From the NCBI GenBank assembly GCA_036245805.1, contig BTRK01000002.1, positions 12,086,689 to 12,150,688 on the forward strand: a stretch of DNA of 64,000 nt, in the 5' to 3' direction. Both the position numbers and the translations under genes were made by a program. Origin of the DNA: Pristionchus mayeri. Lineage: Eukaryota; Nematoda; Chromadorea; Rhabditida; Neodiplogasteridae. Positions 34,611 to 45,727 of the stretch are shown piece by piece (within the stretch, counting starts at the first letter, position 1; every line of letters starts with the position of its first letter). The notes under the pieces are model-generated. The model was not told the DNA's origin, did not search any database, and saw only the letters and a list, made by a program, of their open reading frames with translations.

Positions 34611-35840
34611 TGTGGTATATTGCAACCATGGGGTGTAACTGAATTATACATTCCGCATGTGGAGAAAATATCAATAAGAACTGATTTGACTTTCGCACTA
34701 TTTTTTAAAAATTTGTTTGTCCTAGTGCTAGTTCACAGAGACGAACAGTGCTCCAGCTCTAGCCTAATGGTGATAAGCACCATGAGTGCTCTTTCTAAAT
34801 ATATGCCAGATCTGGCGTTCTGTTGAGCGTATTCAAAGATATTGTTAACTGTATCTAAGCGAAGCCACTGATTAACAGAGAACTTGGCCAAATTTCCTGA
34901 ATCCAACATTTTAACAACTGAGCTCAACCTAAGTGCTTTTCAATAATCACTGATGGGCCAAGATTTTTGCACGAAATATGTTAGGCAAATGATGCTCGTA
35001 TTGCAGAAAATTTGAAATTTTCAGAAGTTCAATGCAGGTACAATTTTGCCAAAATTTCAAGTTTAGGTGTTTTGAATTCCAGTTCGCCATCCAAAAACTA
35101 TAGATTTCTGAAATTATCCAAAATAGGAGATTACCAGGGAAGGGTTGAGGGTTCAGATGATCACAATAAATCCAATATTAAATTGTGTGCGAGGCAGGAA
35201 TTTGAATAAAGTGCAAATTTCGGCAGTATGATTTACATACAAACGGTCTGCACGAAAGCTTATCCCAGCAGAACTCAATCGGACCCAACATATATTTGTG
35301 AACTGAACACCTTTGGTGAATTATATTAAAGTACTATTTGAATACCTATATCAATCTAGAAGAAAATTCGGCATGCAAATCTGTGTTTGACCGTTACCGC
35401 ATATCCAGATTACATGAACACATCTAAATTTCGTGAAGGCTGTTAGTTTCTCATTGCCCAAGAGTGGTTCAAAATTATACTCATGTGTCGATCTTTATGC
35501 CTATTGCATTAGATCGGCATAATTCCTGTTCTTCAATATGCGCTAATGAGTGAAATGAGTAACTAATCCTGATGTCGCTGCAGCTTTCACTGATTACTAT
35601 TCCTCCCTGACTGAATTGACAGGACTGGCGCAGGGCGCGTAAAAGAGCATATGAACTTTCTTATTGAATAATAAATATTGCATAATACCGACATTAGTGC
35701 ACAGAATTTTGGAGGTCAGAATGCCTAAGACGTAGGACGCGACAAAGCTTATGCACCAGCCTGATAATTATTTCAATTCGCGTGCAAGATATGAAAGTGA
35801 TTAGTCCACTACTATCTTTTTAATAATCTGAATGTTCTAG
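34611..35840. other. No supported gene
   Basis: AT-rich. A minus frame at 34733-34927 (64 codons) lacks a domain and splice support. Could be intron of a larger minus-strand gene linking the exon-like pieces at 35850-36285 with the PAN-like gene. Confidence 0.4.
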
Positions 35841-35849
35841 CGCACCTTC

Positions 35850-36285
35850 GTAGGTCATCGCGATCGAGCTGTCCCAGAGTGATCGCGTGTCAACCACCCG
35901 CAAGCAGGGCTCATCGATGACGCCATCGAAACTGAATGAAATGTGAAATGTTGGCTCTATTTTCGATTCGGGGGTACCAACAAATTATCGAGATCCCATG
36001 ACAACCCATGGGACCCGTTTAAGTTTTTGGGAACCCGATTCGAAAACAAAGCCGAAATGTCTCCTCAAAATTGCAAAACTTTGAACAATCAAAATTGGTT
36101 CACCTCTCCAAACCGTAGCATTGCCGATAGCATGAAATCTGTGAATTATTTAATTAAATTTTATAACATAAATAATTGTTAACTACCAGTGCTGCTCCTT
36201 GTTCCAAGTTGAAATCAGCGCCCAGCGGAGCACCGCTAGTCAGAGGCAACAACTGCAATCTAGTTTTGCAGAGCGATTGTCAGAC
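35850..36285 (-). CDS. Exon pair related to the PAN-like gene
   Basis: Two exon-like segments: about 36264-36188 (LQLLPLTSGAPLGADFNLEQ, preceded by an AG and followed by GTAGTT) and about 35936-35850 (VIDEPCLRVVDTRSLW then SSIAMTYEG, preceded by CATTCAG and followed by GTGCGC). The second resembles GLTAFDLISKGS and DWVTYQG of the gene at 26505-31470 in position of residues. Either 5' exons of that gene or a fragment of a paralogue. Confidence 0.35.
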
Positions 36286-36884
36286 AAAGATTTGGACATT
36301 TTGTGAACACTTTTTGTGGTAATAGTCAATGAATAGCAAGCTTGTCAGATGAATAAACGTTTCAGACTATACGGGATCTTACAAATCAAAGAAAGATGGG
36401 TCGAAAGATCTCACCAGTAAGGCAGAAACCAGCATAGTGAAGGGCACCGTTCAAATTGTTATTGTGTCTCTTTTTAACGAGAAGAAAGCAATAAAAGGAA
36501 CGACAAAGCTGAGTAAGCTCAACCAATTGCAATAGGTTTTGTTATAAGAATTGAAGAACCATTTTAGATTGGAACACCTCAGTAGCAATAATTTAGTTCC
36601 GGTCTGTTCCTGAATTAATCTTCGATAATTTGGGAAGATATGAAATACCATTGACGGACGGTCGCTAATTAAAATATCTGATATTTTCTAGACGAGAACT
36701 TGCTTTATTATTTGCTTCATAAGCAGAATCCGAACAACTCTAACATCCAATAGCATTTGCAACTATAGTTTTCATAAATGGCGCTAAAATTAATACGAAT
36801 GCAGGTGGTAGCTACGTATTCAAATTATTCATATTACATTTTTCCGAGCTCATGGATCGTCAAAACTCTCTATCCTAATAAACG

Positions 36885-39871
36885 ATGAAAAAGTTGTCCA
36901 TGATGCCTAACCGATGCTTGACACTTGCCTCTCTTCCTAGCAATTTAATAAAATCGGTGATTTTATCTGCGGGTTTCGATTTGATCGACGTTTTGCGATT
37001 GGTGAGAATTTTCAATTTAAAAAAAGGTATTGTTTCTAGACTTGACAATTCAAGGGTTCAAGGGACAAGCAAGGGCGCTCTACGCAAAATGCCTCATTAT
37101 CCCTTGCGCAAGGGCGAGACAGAGCGGTCGCCCTTGCGCAAGGATTCGGACCATTGAGTGAGGATTGAAGGCGAAAACGGGTTCAAAGTTGTTATAATCA
37201 TACCAAACTTTCACATTTGCATAATTACGATGATGACTACCAGATCACACCACTTTCCACAGTTTTCCTTTTTTCTAAAGCTCCCCGCTGAGGCATTGAA
37301 AGTGCTTGCTGCACTCCTCGGTGAGATATGTTGTTATTCTACTCCAGACGGAACAGCTAATGACAGCTAATAGATAGGAATCTTAGGCGCTAATAACCCC
37401 TCTACGTTTGAAAAATTCATCTTTCTTGCGCAGAAAGCAATACTGCACATCATACTTTACCCTAAATTGCTATGAAAACGAAAGTTAAGGGATTAGGATG
37501 AAAAGTGAGGCTAAATGTACGCTCGAGTACGGGAGTAATTAAAGTAATAAAAGGTTTGCCCGTTGCATGGTGAATGCTTGAATGCTAAAGATGATTGTGA
37601 GCTGCTATCTAACGAACTAAAATTGTGGGCTGCAGACTATCAGACTAATTAGATGAACTGACTAGTATTTATCATCGTAGATCTGAAGTTCTCTATTCTT
37701 GGGGTACAGCATCTCCCCGAGAAAAGAACTGCAAACAGTTGAAAAGGAAAAAATAGTACCCCCAAAAGCCGCTGTTGCAAGAAAGCTTCTGAACAAAGGG
37801 TAACGCTCAAAACTGATCTAATCACACTGTCCACAACGAAATTATGCAAATGAGAATGTTAGGAATGTTTTGAACAAGTTTGAGCACCTTTTTACCCTTC
37901 AATCCTTGCACAAGGATCCCGTCCCTTGCGCAAGGGAGACCGCCCTTTCTCCCCATTGTGCAAGGAATGAAGCAATTTGCATCCTGTGGAGAATCGAGAA
38001 CAAGGCCTTGCGCACGCCCTTGGATTGTCAACTCTAATTGTTTCATCAGATATCTCCAGTTTGGAATTCGTTCGTTCTCAATTTTCTCGCAAAAAAAGAA
38101 AGATCGCCTCAAATTGAACTGTTTTCTTTTCGATTTCTCAACGATTTGCCCTACGTTTCCATAAAGGTTCAAAGAAAATTTTCAAATTTTTTCGGATTTG
38201 AAACGGACAATTCTGGCGCGTTGCTCAGTCGTCGGGTATGCAGCACAAATAATTTCATTGTCAACAACTCTATTGGCAAATGGAAGAACAAAAAATGGAA
38301 GAACAATTTCAGGGAGGCTATGCTGAGGCTGGATTCGTAATTAAGAAGAGTCGGCATGGCTTCGATTATCGATTGATCACTCGTAGAATTAATCGATGCT
38401 CGCGGATCGTCATCTTCGAGACTGGAAATTTCGAAACTTTCTGTGAGAAGGCGGATGCAATTATAATTGCAATAAATACGCTGTATTCAAAGCACGCCAA
38501 TTCAATTGATTCGCAGATTAAACATCGAATTCTTCGATAGGATGGCTTGGTTTGTTTTTATTAGGTTGTCTCAAAAGTTTTGCCCTATTTCATTTTTAAA
38601 GTTTTTTTCTGGCCAACATTGATTTGTTGGAAATTCTTTTTTATACACGTAGGGGGTGTGTAAGTAGATTACAATCATATGTTTGAATAGATGCTAGTTC
38701 GCATATTACACGAGTAAATAAATAAAATCTAGAAAACTCAGAAAATCACGATTTTTCGATATGCTTTGTTAGTCCCCAAAAATTTGAAAATGAGTTCACA
38801 ACTGACTTTGCCCATTTGAAGGGAGGCATATCTAGAGTTACCCTTTCAAATCTCAAAATATCGGGCATTCAAAATGTGCAGGAAGCGGAGGATTCGAAAA
38901 ACGACTGATTTCGATGACCAAATTTCAGCGTCTGGGTTTAGAAAAGTGCTGCTCTCGAACAGTTATCTGTCGACCTCACGAATTTAAATAGAATACTAAC
39001 AACATAGAGTACTTCAAAACCCACAACAATTGAGGTAACTAGGTCAATCACAAAAGATCCAGAACTGTGAAATATCCGCGATCGGAAATGTAGCTAGTGC
39101 AAATTTTTGAATAGGCACTCATCCCAAGTTGGTATAATATGGGGTTCTTATTAAAAGGCATCCATCGACATGACCACTAATCACAGTTTACAAAAGTATG
39201 TTAGGTTTGTCCATATCACACTTCGTATTTCAACTATAAGTAAATAAAAATTTTGATTGATCATCAATTTCGCTAAATTTGGCGGTTCGCTGTGAGTGTA
39301 TTTCTAAATGCAGAGAACTGTGATTACTTTTGTTCGAAAGAGTATCCAAGTACTCTTCGATCACAGATGGACATATGAGGATTGATCGAGTTTGAAGAGC
39401 AGGGTACGCCAAAATGTAAAATTCGTAAAATCGGGCGAAACTTTTGAGACAACCTGATAAATAACAAATTTGTTATTTAAAAAATTGTTATGTAAATTGT
39501 ATGAAAAAATAATTTAGCACTATGCTGACCGATTTCATCAACATGATCTCTATACGAAAACTCGCGATAAAAATATACGGAGCCGACGCAACTTCGTTAC
39601 GTAAGATATTACATCGATACAAAGGAGCTAAATGATATTTTCAGATGCTTTTATAACTCATTCAATGCAATTCCTTCGATATCTGATATTCGAGCAACTC
39701 GGGTACGAGGATAGCAATAACACGTCCTTTTCACTTCCTAATCAATTCTGGGAAAAATTTGTTTATGACTTGAAGGCTTCGAGAGCGTTTTCTTCTGAAT
39801 TTCTATCGGACGCTAATAAGATCTTTTTAATGAAAAAACCTTCACAAATTCGAATTTGGCAAGGACGCTAA
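36885..39871 (+). CDS. F-box protein
   Basis: Exons 36885-37001, 38167-38336, 38387-38442 and 39645-39871 close in phase, about 189 aa. The N-terminus is an F-box: LASLPSNLIKSVILSAGFDL then IDVLRL joined to VQRKFSNFF (LP..LI..I..........L..LR.V...F pattern). F-box proteins link substrates to SCF ubiquitin ligases; nematodes have hundreds. The rest, ending KKPSQIRIWQGR, has no motif I recognise. Intron 1 holds an inverted-repeat cluster of CCCTTGCGCAAGGG; intron 3 a mariner-type MITE. Alternative: exon 3 reads on to a stop at 38540. The 50-nt intron 2 is the weakest junction. Confidence 0.6.
37041..38032. repeat. Inverted repeat with CCCTTGCGCAAGGG palindromes
   Basis: TTGACAATTCAAGGG at 37042 faces CCCTTGGATTGTCAA at 38018-38032. 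Near each end lie several copies of the 14-bp palindrome CCCTTGCGCAAGGG or one-base variants (about 37099-37140 and 37905-37955). Arms are more diverged than in the other palindromes. No coding frame. Lies in F-box intron 1. Confidence 0.7.
38561..39457. mobile_element. Mariner-type MITE (TTAGGTTGTCTCAAAAG ends)
   Basis: TTAGGTTGTCTCAAAAGTTT at 38561 and the inverse ending at 39457 (one mismatch, TCAGG), both flanked by TA. 897 bp, nearly the same length as the two related MITEs. No transposase recognised. Lies in an intron of the F-box gene. Confidence 0.85.
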
Positions 39872-40192
39872 ATTCCGAAGGATTCTTCTTTTCCTAATTC
39901 TTTCTTTTCGAGGTTATATATTAAATATTATATTTTTTATCGCTCAAAAAATGAAAATCTAACATTATGATGCAAACAATTCAAACATCGATACTACAAA
40001 GAAAACTAATATAAATTCAAAAACAAAGGAATATGTTTGTCGATTCTCTTCCAGTCACTGACGAGCCGTAATGCGTCAGCGGGAGTTTCTGGCTGGTATC
40101 TGAAGTCGACGCTTTTTTTCAGATTGATGTATTATCTTAGATAAGCTAATCTGTGCTTAATCAATGCAACGTATACAAATGTAACGTAGTAT

Positions 40193-40264
40193 TCAACAAT
40201 ACTGCGAGCCCCCCTGCTTGCGAGTAGTCTTGGCTGCACGAGCTGCAGCTGCGCGGGCTGCAGT
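40193..40264 (-). pseudogene. Fragment of a third RING-family paralogue
   Basis: After a CTCTCGTAG acceptor the minus strand reads TAARAAAARAAKTTRKQ, matching the end of exon 4 of RING copy 2 (AHAAKTTRKQ). The following intron is also homologous (TATTGTTGAATACTACG versus TATTCTTGAATACTACG), but the donor CAGGTGGG has become CAGGGGGG, so translation would run on to a TGA at 40193. No RING domain was found nearby; an Ala/Val-rich segment at about 40640-40490 may be more of its tail. Confidence 0.65.
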
Positions 40265-40375
40265 CTACGAGAGAAAGATGCTGAAATTCAGAACAGGAAG
40301 CAATACTTTTTAGGCCAGAAATGCTGTCCAAGCAGGGAAACATGCTTCTCATCCCATTAAGCCGGGCACTATATC

Positions 40376-40457
40376 GGATGAGAACTATGACGTCATGCTG
40401 CTGTCTTTCATATATCAAATGCGGCATGACGTCATAGTTCTAATCCGATCTAGTGCC
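40376..40457. repeat. 33-bp hairpin element (CGGATGAGAACTATGACGTCAT)
   Basis: Left arm 40376-40408 and right arm 40425-40457 are inverse copies (GCACTATATCGGATGAGAAC and GTTCTAATCCGATCTAGTGC), with a 16-bp loop. Members of the same family occur at 15405-15475 and 24029-24075. Confidence 0.8.
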
Positions 40458-41304
40458 GCCTTCGTTGTTGCGGGGTATGTGCGGCTACGAGCAACCATCG
40501 AATACTCGGCTATGCTTTCAACAGCATGAGCACCAGCAACGGCAACAGCTGCTGCGGCAATAGAATAAACAGTAGCATGACCACTAGCGTCATCATAACC
40601 ACCAGCAACTTCAGTAGCGGTCTATCCGTATTCAAAACGATACCACTCGTATTCAGGTGAGTTAAAGGAGGAGCAAAGGCAAAATTCAATTTTTGAAGCT
40701 TTCATATGCACGGCCTAGACCTCCCCAACGATAAGAAGCTCTGAAATTTTCACATGAATATCTCCATTACGAACAGAGCTATCGGTAGTTGGCGGGGAGC
40801 CAAATCAGGGAAGTTGAGGCAACGAGCGAGAGATCACGCAACTTGAAGAGAGTTCTCCTCTAATTGAAACATATTTCAACCGGGTGCGCGTTTTCCTTTA
40901 CTCCTCCTTTAATGCAGCGTGAACTACCGAGGAAACGGTAGAAGCACATCATAAAGGAGACCCCTTACAAAGTGTCGAAACTGTTTCAATCCCAACCAAA
41001 TCCAGTCAATCTATTCACTGTTGACGCAGGAATTGCCAAGTATCTTTCAATCAAATTTATAACGTTGGGATGTCGCTCGAGGCTAACCATCCTAAGAGTG
41101 GAAAGCCGCAGTTCAGGAAGATTAATTGAAGAGAGCGTAAGACGATATCATCGAATATATTTCGCCCAATCCCCCATTTCACAATTGGATGAAGCACATC
41201 CACATCATTATCTCTACCTCATTTCCCTCTCGTCAATTTCCATTCCTCTCCCTCTCTCTTTTTCCCTCTCCCTCTCCCTTTCATTCTCCCCTCACTCCTT
41301 CGCG

Positions 41305-44300
41305 ATGCGCTCGTTCGGAGCGGTGGCGCTCTTCGCGCTCGTCGTTATCTCGATGCAAGCTTATCTTTTTATTGTTTTTTTTTTACTTTTTGTAACTTTA
41401 ATATTTATTTTAATCACTAATTATTGCCTAATTAAGTGAATCCACGTCGAGTCGCGAAGTCACCGGCGACCAGCTGCGCAAGAATGTGGTACGATCATGT
41501 TATTTATTTTTCATTTTATTTTTACCTTAAGACTTACATCAAGATAAAGTTATGTGCTGCGGAATCTGCGAAAGCCCCGTTTCATTTCTAGTTCTGTTTT
41601 CGACAACATTCCGATTCGGTCATTCCGCGCGTTTCGACCGGCCGAGACGGGGAATTGAGCGAGAAATGAGAGAAATGAGAAATGAGAATTGAGCGATATT
41701 GGCGAGAGTCGGCAAAGTGCCAAGGCGGATTGTAAACTGAGACGATGTTCGATTTACATTACGGTTCTCGCACTGATCACTATTGATCTTTGGAAGTTAT
41801 GTATGCCTACCGTATCCACACTAGAACGATCAACTACAGTATCCGCGTGGTTACCGTATGCTCATACTAACGCCGTACATTCCAGGAGAAGTGGGCAGCG
41901 GTGCAGGGGATCGTGGCCGAGGCTCTGAAGATCAAGCATGTAAGCGAGAGCAATTGTCTGACTCTCTTCAGTTTGCACGCTCTCTCGCCGGTCAGAGACG
42001 AGAGAGCGGGCAAACTGAAGGGAATCAGACGATTGCTCGACCATCGACATTAACGGATGAATTGTAATTGCTGACAGCAGAGCCTGTTTTGCTCCTAAGA
42101 CTCGCATCATTTTAGATAGATGGCTAAATCGGGCACAAAAAACTTGAAACTTTGCCAAAAGATTACTGTAGTCTCATGGCACACACTATTTTTCTTCTTT
42201 CTCTAGTTCTCTATCCCTGTAGCGAAACGCTGTGAGACTCTTTACTAGTCTGTCTTCATCGGGATTCCGCATTTTGATTGAGTAGAGATCAACGATCACA
42301 GATCAGACCTCAGATATCAAAGATCAATATCAGGACGAGACTCGCAAGAAGATGCCCGCGAACCCGTTCGACACTCCGGGCTTCCTCTTCAACAACTCCG
42401 ATGGGACCCCGGACGGGACGGCCGTCATACTCGCTGCTAAGAATGTGAGATTCTATCTTTGATCTTTGACTCTTCGTTAAGTTCAAGTAAACAGTGCCAC
42501 TGAACACGAATGGTTTCTAATTGGTGCAACAGCGATGAACATGTTTTCGAGACTGAATATGATTTTTCTGGATACGATCCAAAGATCAAAGGTCAATCCT
42601 TTGCAGATCGTCCCTGACCTCGACCTGACGCTGTACTACCTTAGCAATAAAACGTGCGTAGGTTGGAGCTACGTGCCTGCAGAGGGATATGAGAGGGACG
42701 CCGTGCCCCTGTTCACCATTGTGAGTAGAGCTTGGAGGAAAAGATTAAAGATCACTCTGAGTGAGAGGGATGCTCGAGAAAATAGGAAAATGTCAACAGT
42801 TGTACGCATGTTAAGTGATGATCTGGATCAAATTTTTCCACAAACATTTTCTAATGCATTTAGATCTTTAATCTTTTGAAGGTAAAGTCCGTAAGACTTG
42901 CACATTAAGGCTGGAATCAGGGCGAGTCCATCGAATAGAACTGTGCAGCATCCGCACTCGCACAAGGTGAGGAGGCCAAATATCAAGGCACAACGATCAA
43001 AGCACAAATATCAAAGATCATCCTTGCTCGTTGCAGTTCATGCCCTACATCTGCGCGCTGCGTCGACAGACTGCGATGGTAAGCAGGGGAGACGCCGTCT
43101 GGCTCTCTCAAGTTCACACGCTCTCTCTCTCTCTCTCTCTCTGATTTACAGGAGAATGTGGGAGATTAAGAGATTCAGACCACAGGGATCAAAGATCAAT
43201 CACTCATCGTTCAGATCCTCTTCCTTGACATCTCTCGCTCGCTCGTCTATCCGCCCAAGGGAGATCTCTGCGGGACCATGATACTGGTGAGATTACGGTA
43301 GACGCTGGGGATACTGTAGATAATGTGGGTACTGTAGATACGCTAGGTACTACAGTACATCAATGATCAATCAAAGATCAATAATTGCTTGCCAGATCCG
43401 CCAAGCGTTTCACTCGGCCCGCTTTCTCGCTACGATCTTCACCGAGGTAATCTTTTAATCTCGGAAGACCAAAGATCAAAGATCAATCGCAGAGAACGGA
43501 GACGCACAAGGTGCCGTTGTGTCGTCCCATCGTCTGGGGCAATCTCTCGCCCTATCTGCAGGTATTTAGAGAATTGTAATCATTCAATTATTATTATTAT
43601 TATTATTTTAATTTTAAAAAACTTTCAGATTCGTAAGGACGTGAGGGACAAGAAAGATCCCAACTCGGAAACACTCGTCTTCCTGGGATCCAAAGGCGGC
43701 TCTATAAAGTGAGCCCTTTATGATCCTTGACCTTCAATGATCGCTGTGCACTCGTAACTTTTAATTACCATTAGAATTACTTGGATTTTAATACATTTTT
43801 TAATGTGATATAAATACTACTATATTGTTCATAATTTGTGCATTTATTCTTTCAGTTTCGGGCTCAAACTCGACCTGCACGCGAGGCCGAAGAATGGACA
43901 GGAAGAAGAATGGAAAGCCAAAATGAACCATCTGTTCATTACGATGGACAACATCTGTCAATTCGCCTTCCGGAGTCGCCTCGTCAGGGAAAATTTGGTC
44001 AGTGACTACGGTAGGATTCGGAGTAATACGGTAGAAATACGATCGAATCATTCATGATCGTTGAACTTTGAAGATGACTGGACCTCGGTTCGACTTCCAT
44101 GACTCCAACTCAATGAGGAAGTCGTACAAGAGGAAGAGGCTGGTTCGTCTAATCCTTGACAATTATGGCATTAATTAGCATAAAACGCTCGAAACCATCG
44201 TCCTACAAGAAGGAACGCAAATTTCGGATGGAATCCGAGGAAAGATCTTTGAACTTTGATCAATTGAGGAGTTGCGGGACTATCTGGAGAAAGAAGGCGG

Positions 44301-45727
44301 AGATTTCACGACGATCAACCAACTGCAAATCCTGGTTGTCCTCCTATTCGCCGGAATAGTCTCTATGATAATTGCCGTGAACCCGCAGGTGTGATCTTTC
44401 GTCTTTGGTTGTTGAACTTTGGCACTCTGGTTGTTAGTCGTAGGCCTATTTTTTGCGAAAAAGCCACTTAATGGCACCTGAATACGAGGTGCGGAGTGAT
44501 CTTTGATCTTTGATCTCTTTGAGTATGTCTGGACAACGTATACGAAGGTGGTGGAAGTGGTCGAGGACGAAGACGATGAGGAAGACAAGGAGAAGAAAGT
44601 ATGTCTGATTCTTGCAAAATCGTGCGATTGATCTTTGATCTTTGAGGGCGGAGTGTTGGAGGCACTCAAGAACGCGGTGATCCCGCGTCAGCCCACTGAG
44701 GTAAAAACTAGGAGGGAAAATCTTTGATCTTTGATCTATGATGTTCGAAATGTGTCTCCTTGCAGAATTCGACTTGCAGCGTCGGCCGCCGAGTGCGAAG
44801 TGAGTTAATGAGGCTTGATCATGTTGATCGTTGATCTCTTCAGAGTTGAAGAAGGCCAAGAAAGCTGAGGCATCTGTGTCTGCGGAGGTGACCGCCGAAG
44901 GCGACATGACGTGAGTACTGTAGGCGTGGTTACGGTAGAGGGGAGTACTGTAGTAGACGGGGTTACGGTTGAGGGGAGTACTGTACGCTCCCCTCTACCG
45001 TAACCACTCCTACAGTATGACAGAAACATAATGTGATTTGCACACCGTTAAACTATCATAGACCTAACACACTCCCTTTTGATTAAGGGAGAATGTTGTT
45101 AAAACCTTGTTGTTCAGGCATTTTGATGATGTAATTCACAGTGTATACATTACGATAATAATAAAAAATATTTTCAGCGGGATAAGTGACGGACAGCAGT
45201 CGAAGCAAGCTGATTCGAAGGTCATTACTATTTTAAATTATTATTTAAAATAAAACATAATTCAGAATCGAACTAAGAGCAAAAGCAAGACCGGCCGTGT
45301 ATCGAAGAGCAAAACGGGACGCATGTCCATCAGCAAGAGCAAGAGGAAGGCTGTCCGTTTTCCATTTCGGGATTTATGGAAAGATCAAAGATCAGAGATC
45401 AAAGATCAACTTCAGCAGCACCAGAAGCCCCAGGAGTCCTCGGAGGTGACGGCCGAGACGGGCGGTGCTACGACTGCTGGAACTGAGAGTGAGCAGGAGA
45501 TCAAAGATCAAAGATCAAGGATCATGCTAATGAAATCCCCCGATGAATCGAGATATTGTGCGACATGATGAGATCATGGGGAGTGAGAGAGTACAGTAGG
45601 GTCAGAGTATCAAAGAAGGGGCAGAATAGGAAAGACGGTGTCAAGACAAGGTTGCCATATCGATCTTTGATCTCTCTTACTTACAGTCACGGCGCCCGGA
45701 ACTGTGACGGCTACGGCCATCAACTAG
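41305..45727 (+). CDS. Type I membrane protein, 22 exons, unrecognised
   Basis: Exons: 41305-41354, 41437-41488, 41886-41939, 42334-42444, 42607-42720, 42910-42966, 43037-43078, 43215-43286, 43396-43446, 43493-43561, 43629-43708, 43856-43997, 44074-44142, 44269-44388, 44524-44598, 44647-44700, 44766-44799, 44844-44910, 45178-45220, 45266-45352, 45416-45488, 45687-45727. All phases close, 518 aa. Residues 1-17 are a signal peptide (MRSFGAVALFALVVIS). The ectodomain of about 320 residues has few cysteines and one NKTC and one NNSD sequon. A helix QILVVLLFAGIVSMIIAV (about 340-358) crosses the membrane. The tail holds an acidic EDEDDEEDKEKK and a basic Ser/Lys run (SKSKTGRVSKSKTGR). Intron 1 uses a GC donor in this model. 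Several introns end in TTTGAG within GATC repeats. No family recognised. Confidence 0.85.
41942..42040. repeat. Intronic hairpin of the CTCTCTCG family
   Basis: GAGCAATTGTCTGACTCTCT then CAGTTTGCACGCTCTCTCG pairs with the inverse AGAGAGCGGGCAAACTGAAG ending GATTGCTC. Found right after the donor of exon 41886-41939. Confidence 0.75.

Noticed and set aside
37905..37960. CRISPR-like array of CCTTGCGCAAGG repeats
   Set aside because: Spacing is irregular, repeats are palindromic and the genome is eukaryotic; better explained as subterminal repeats of a foldback element.
45323..45568. Coding repeat KDQRSEIKDQ in an 81-codon ORF
   Set aside because: This peptide is translation of GATCAAAGATC repeats; a 63-nt GT-AG intron (45353-45415) removes it and keeps the frame.
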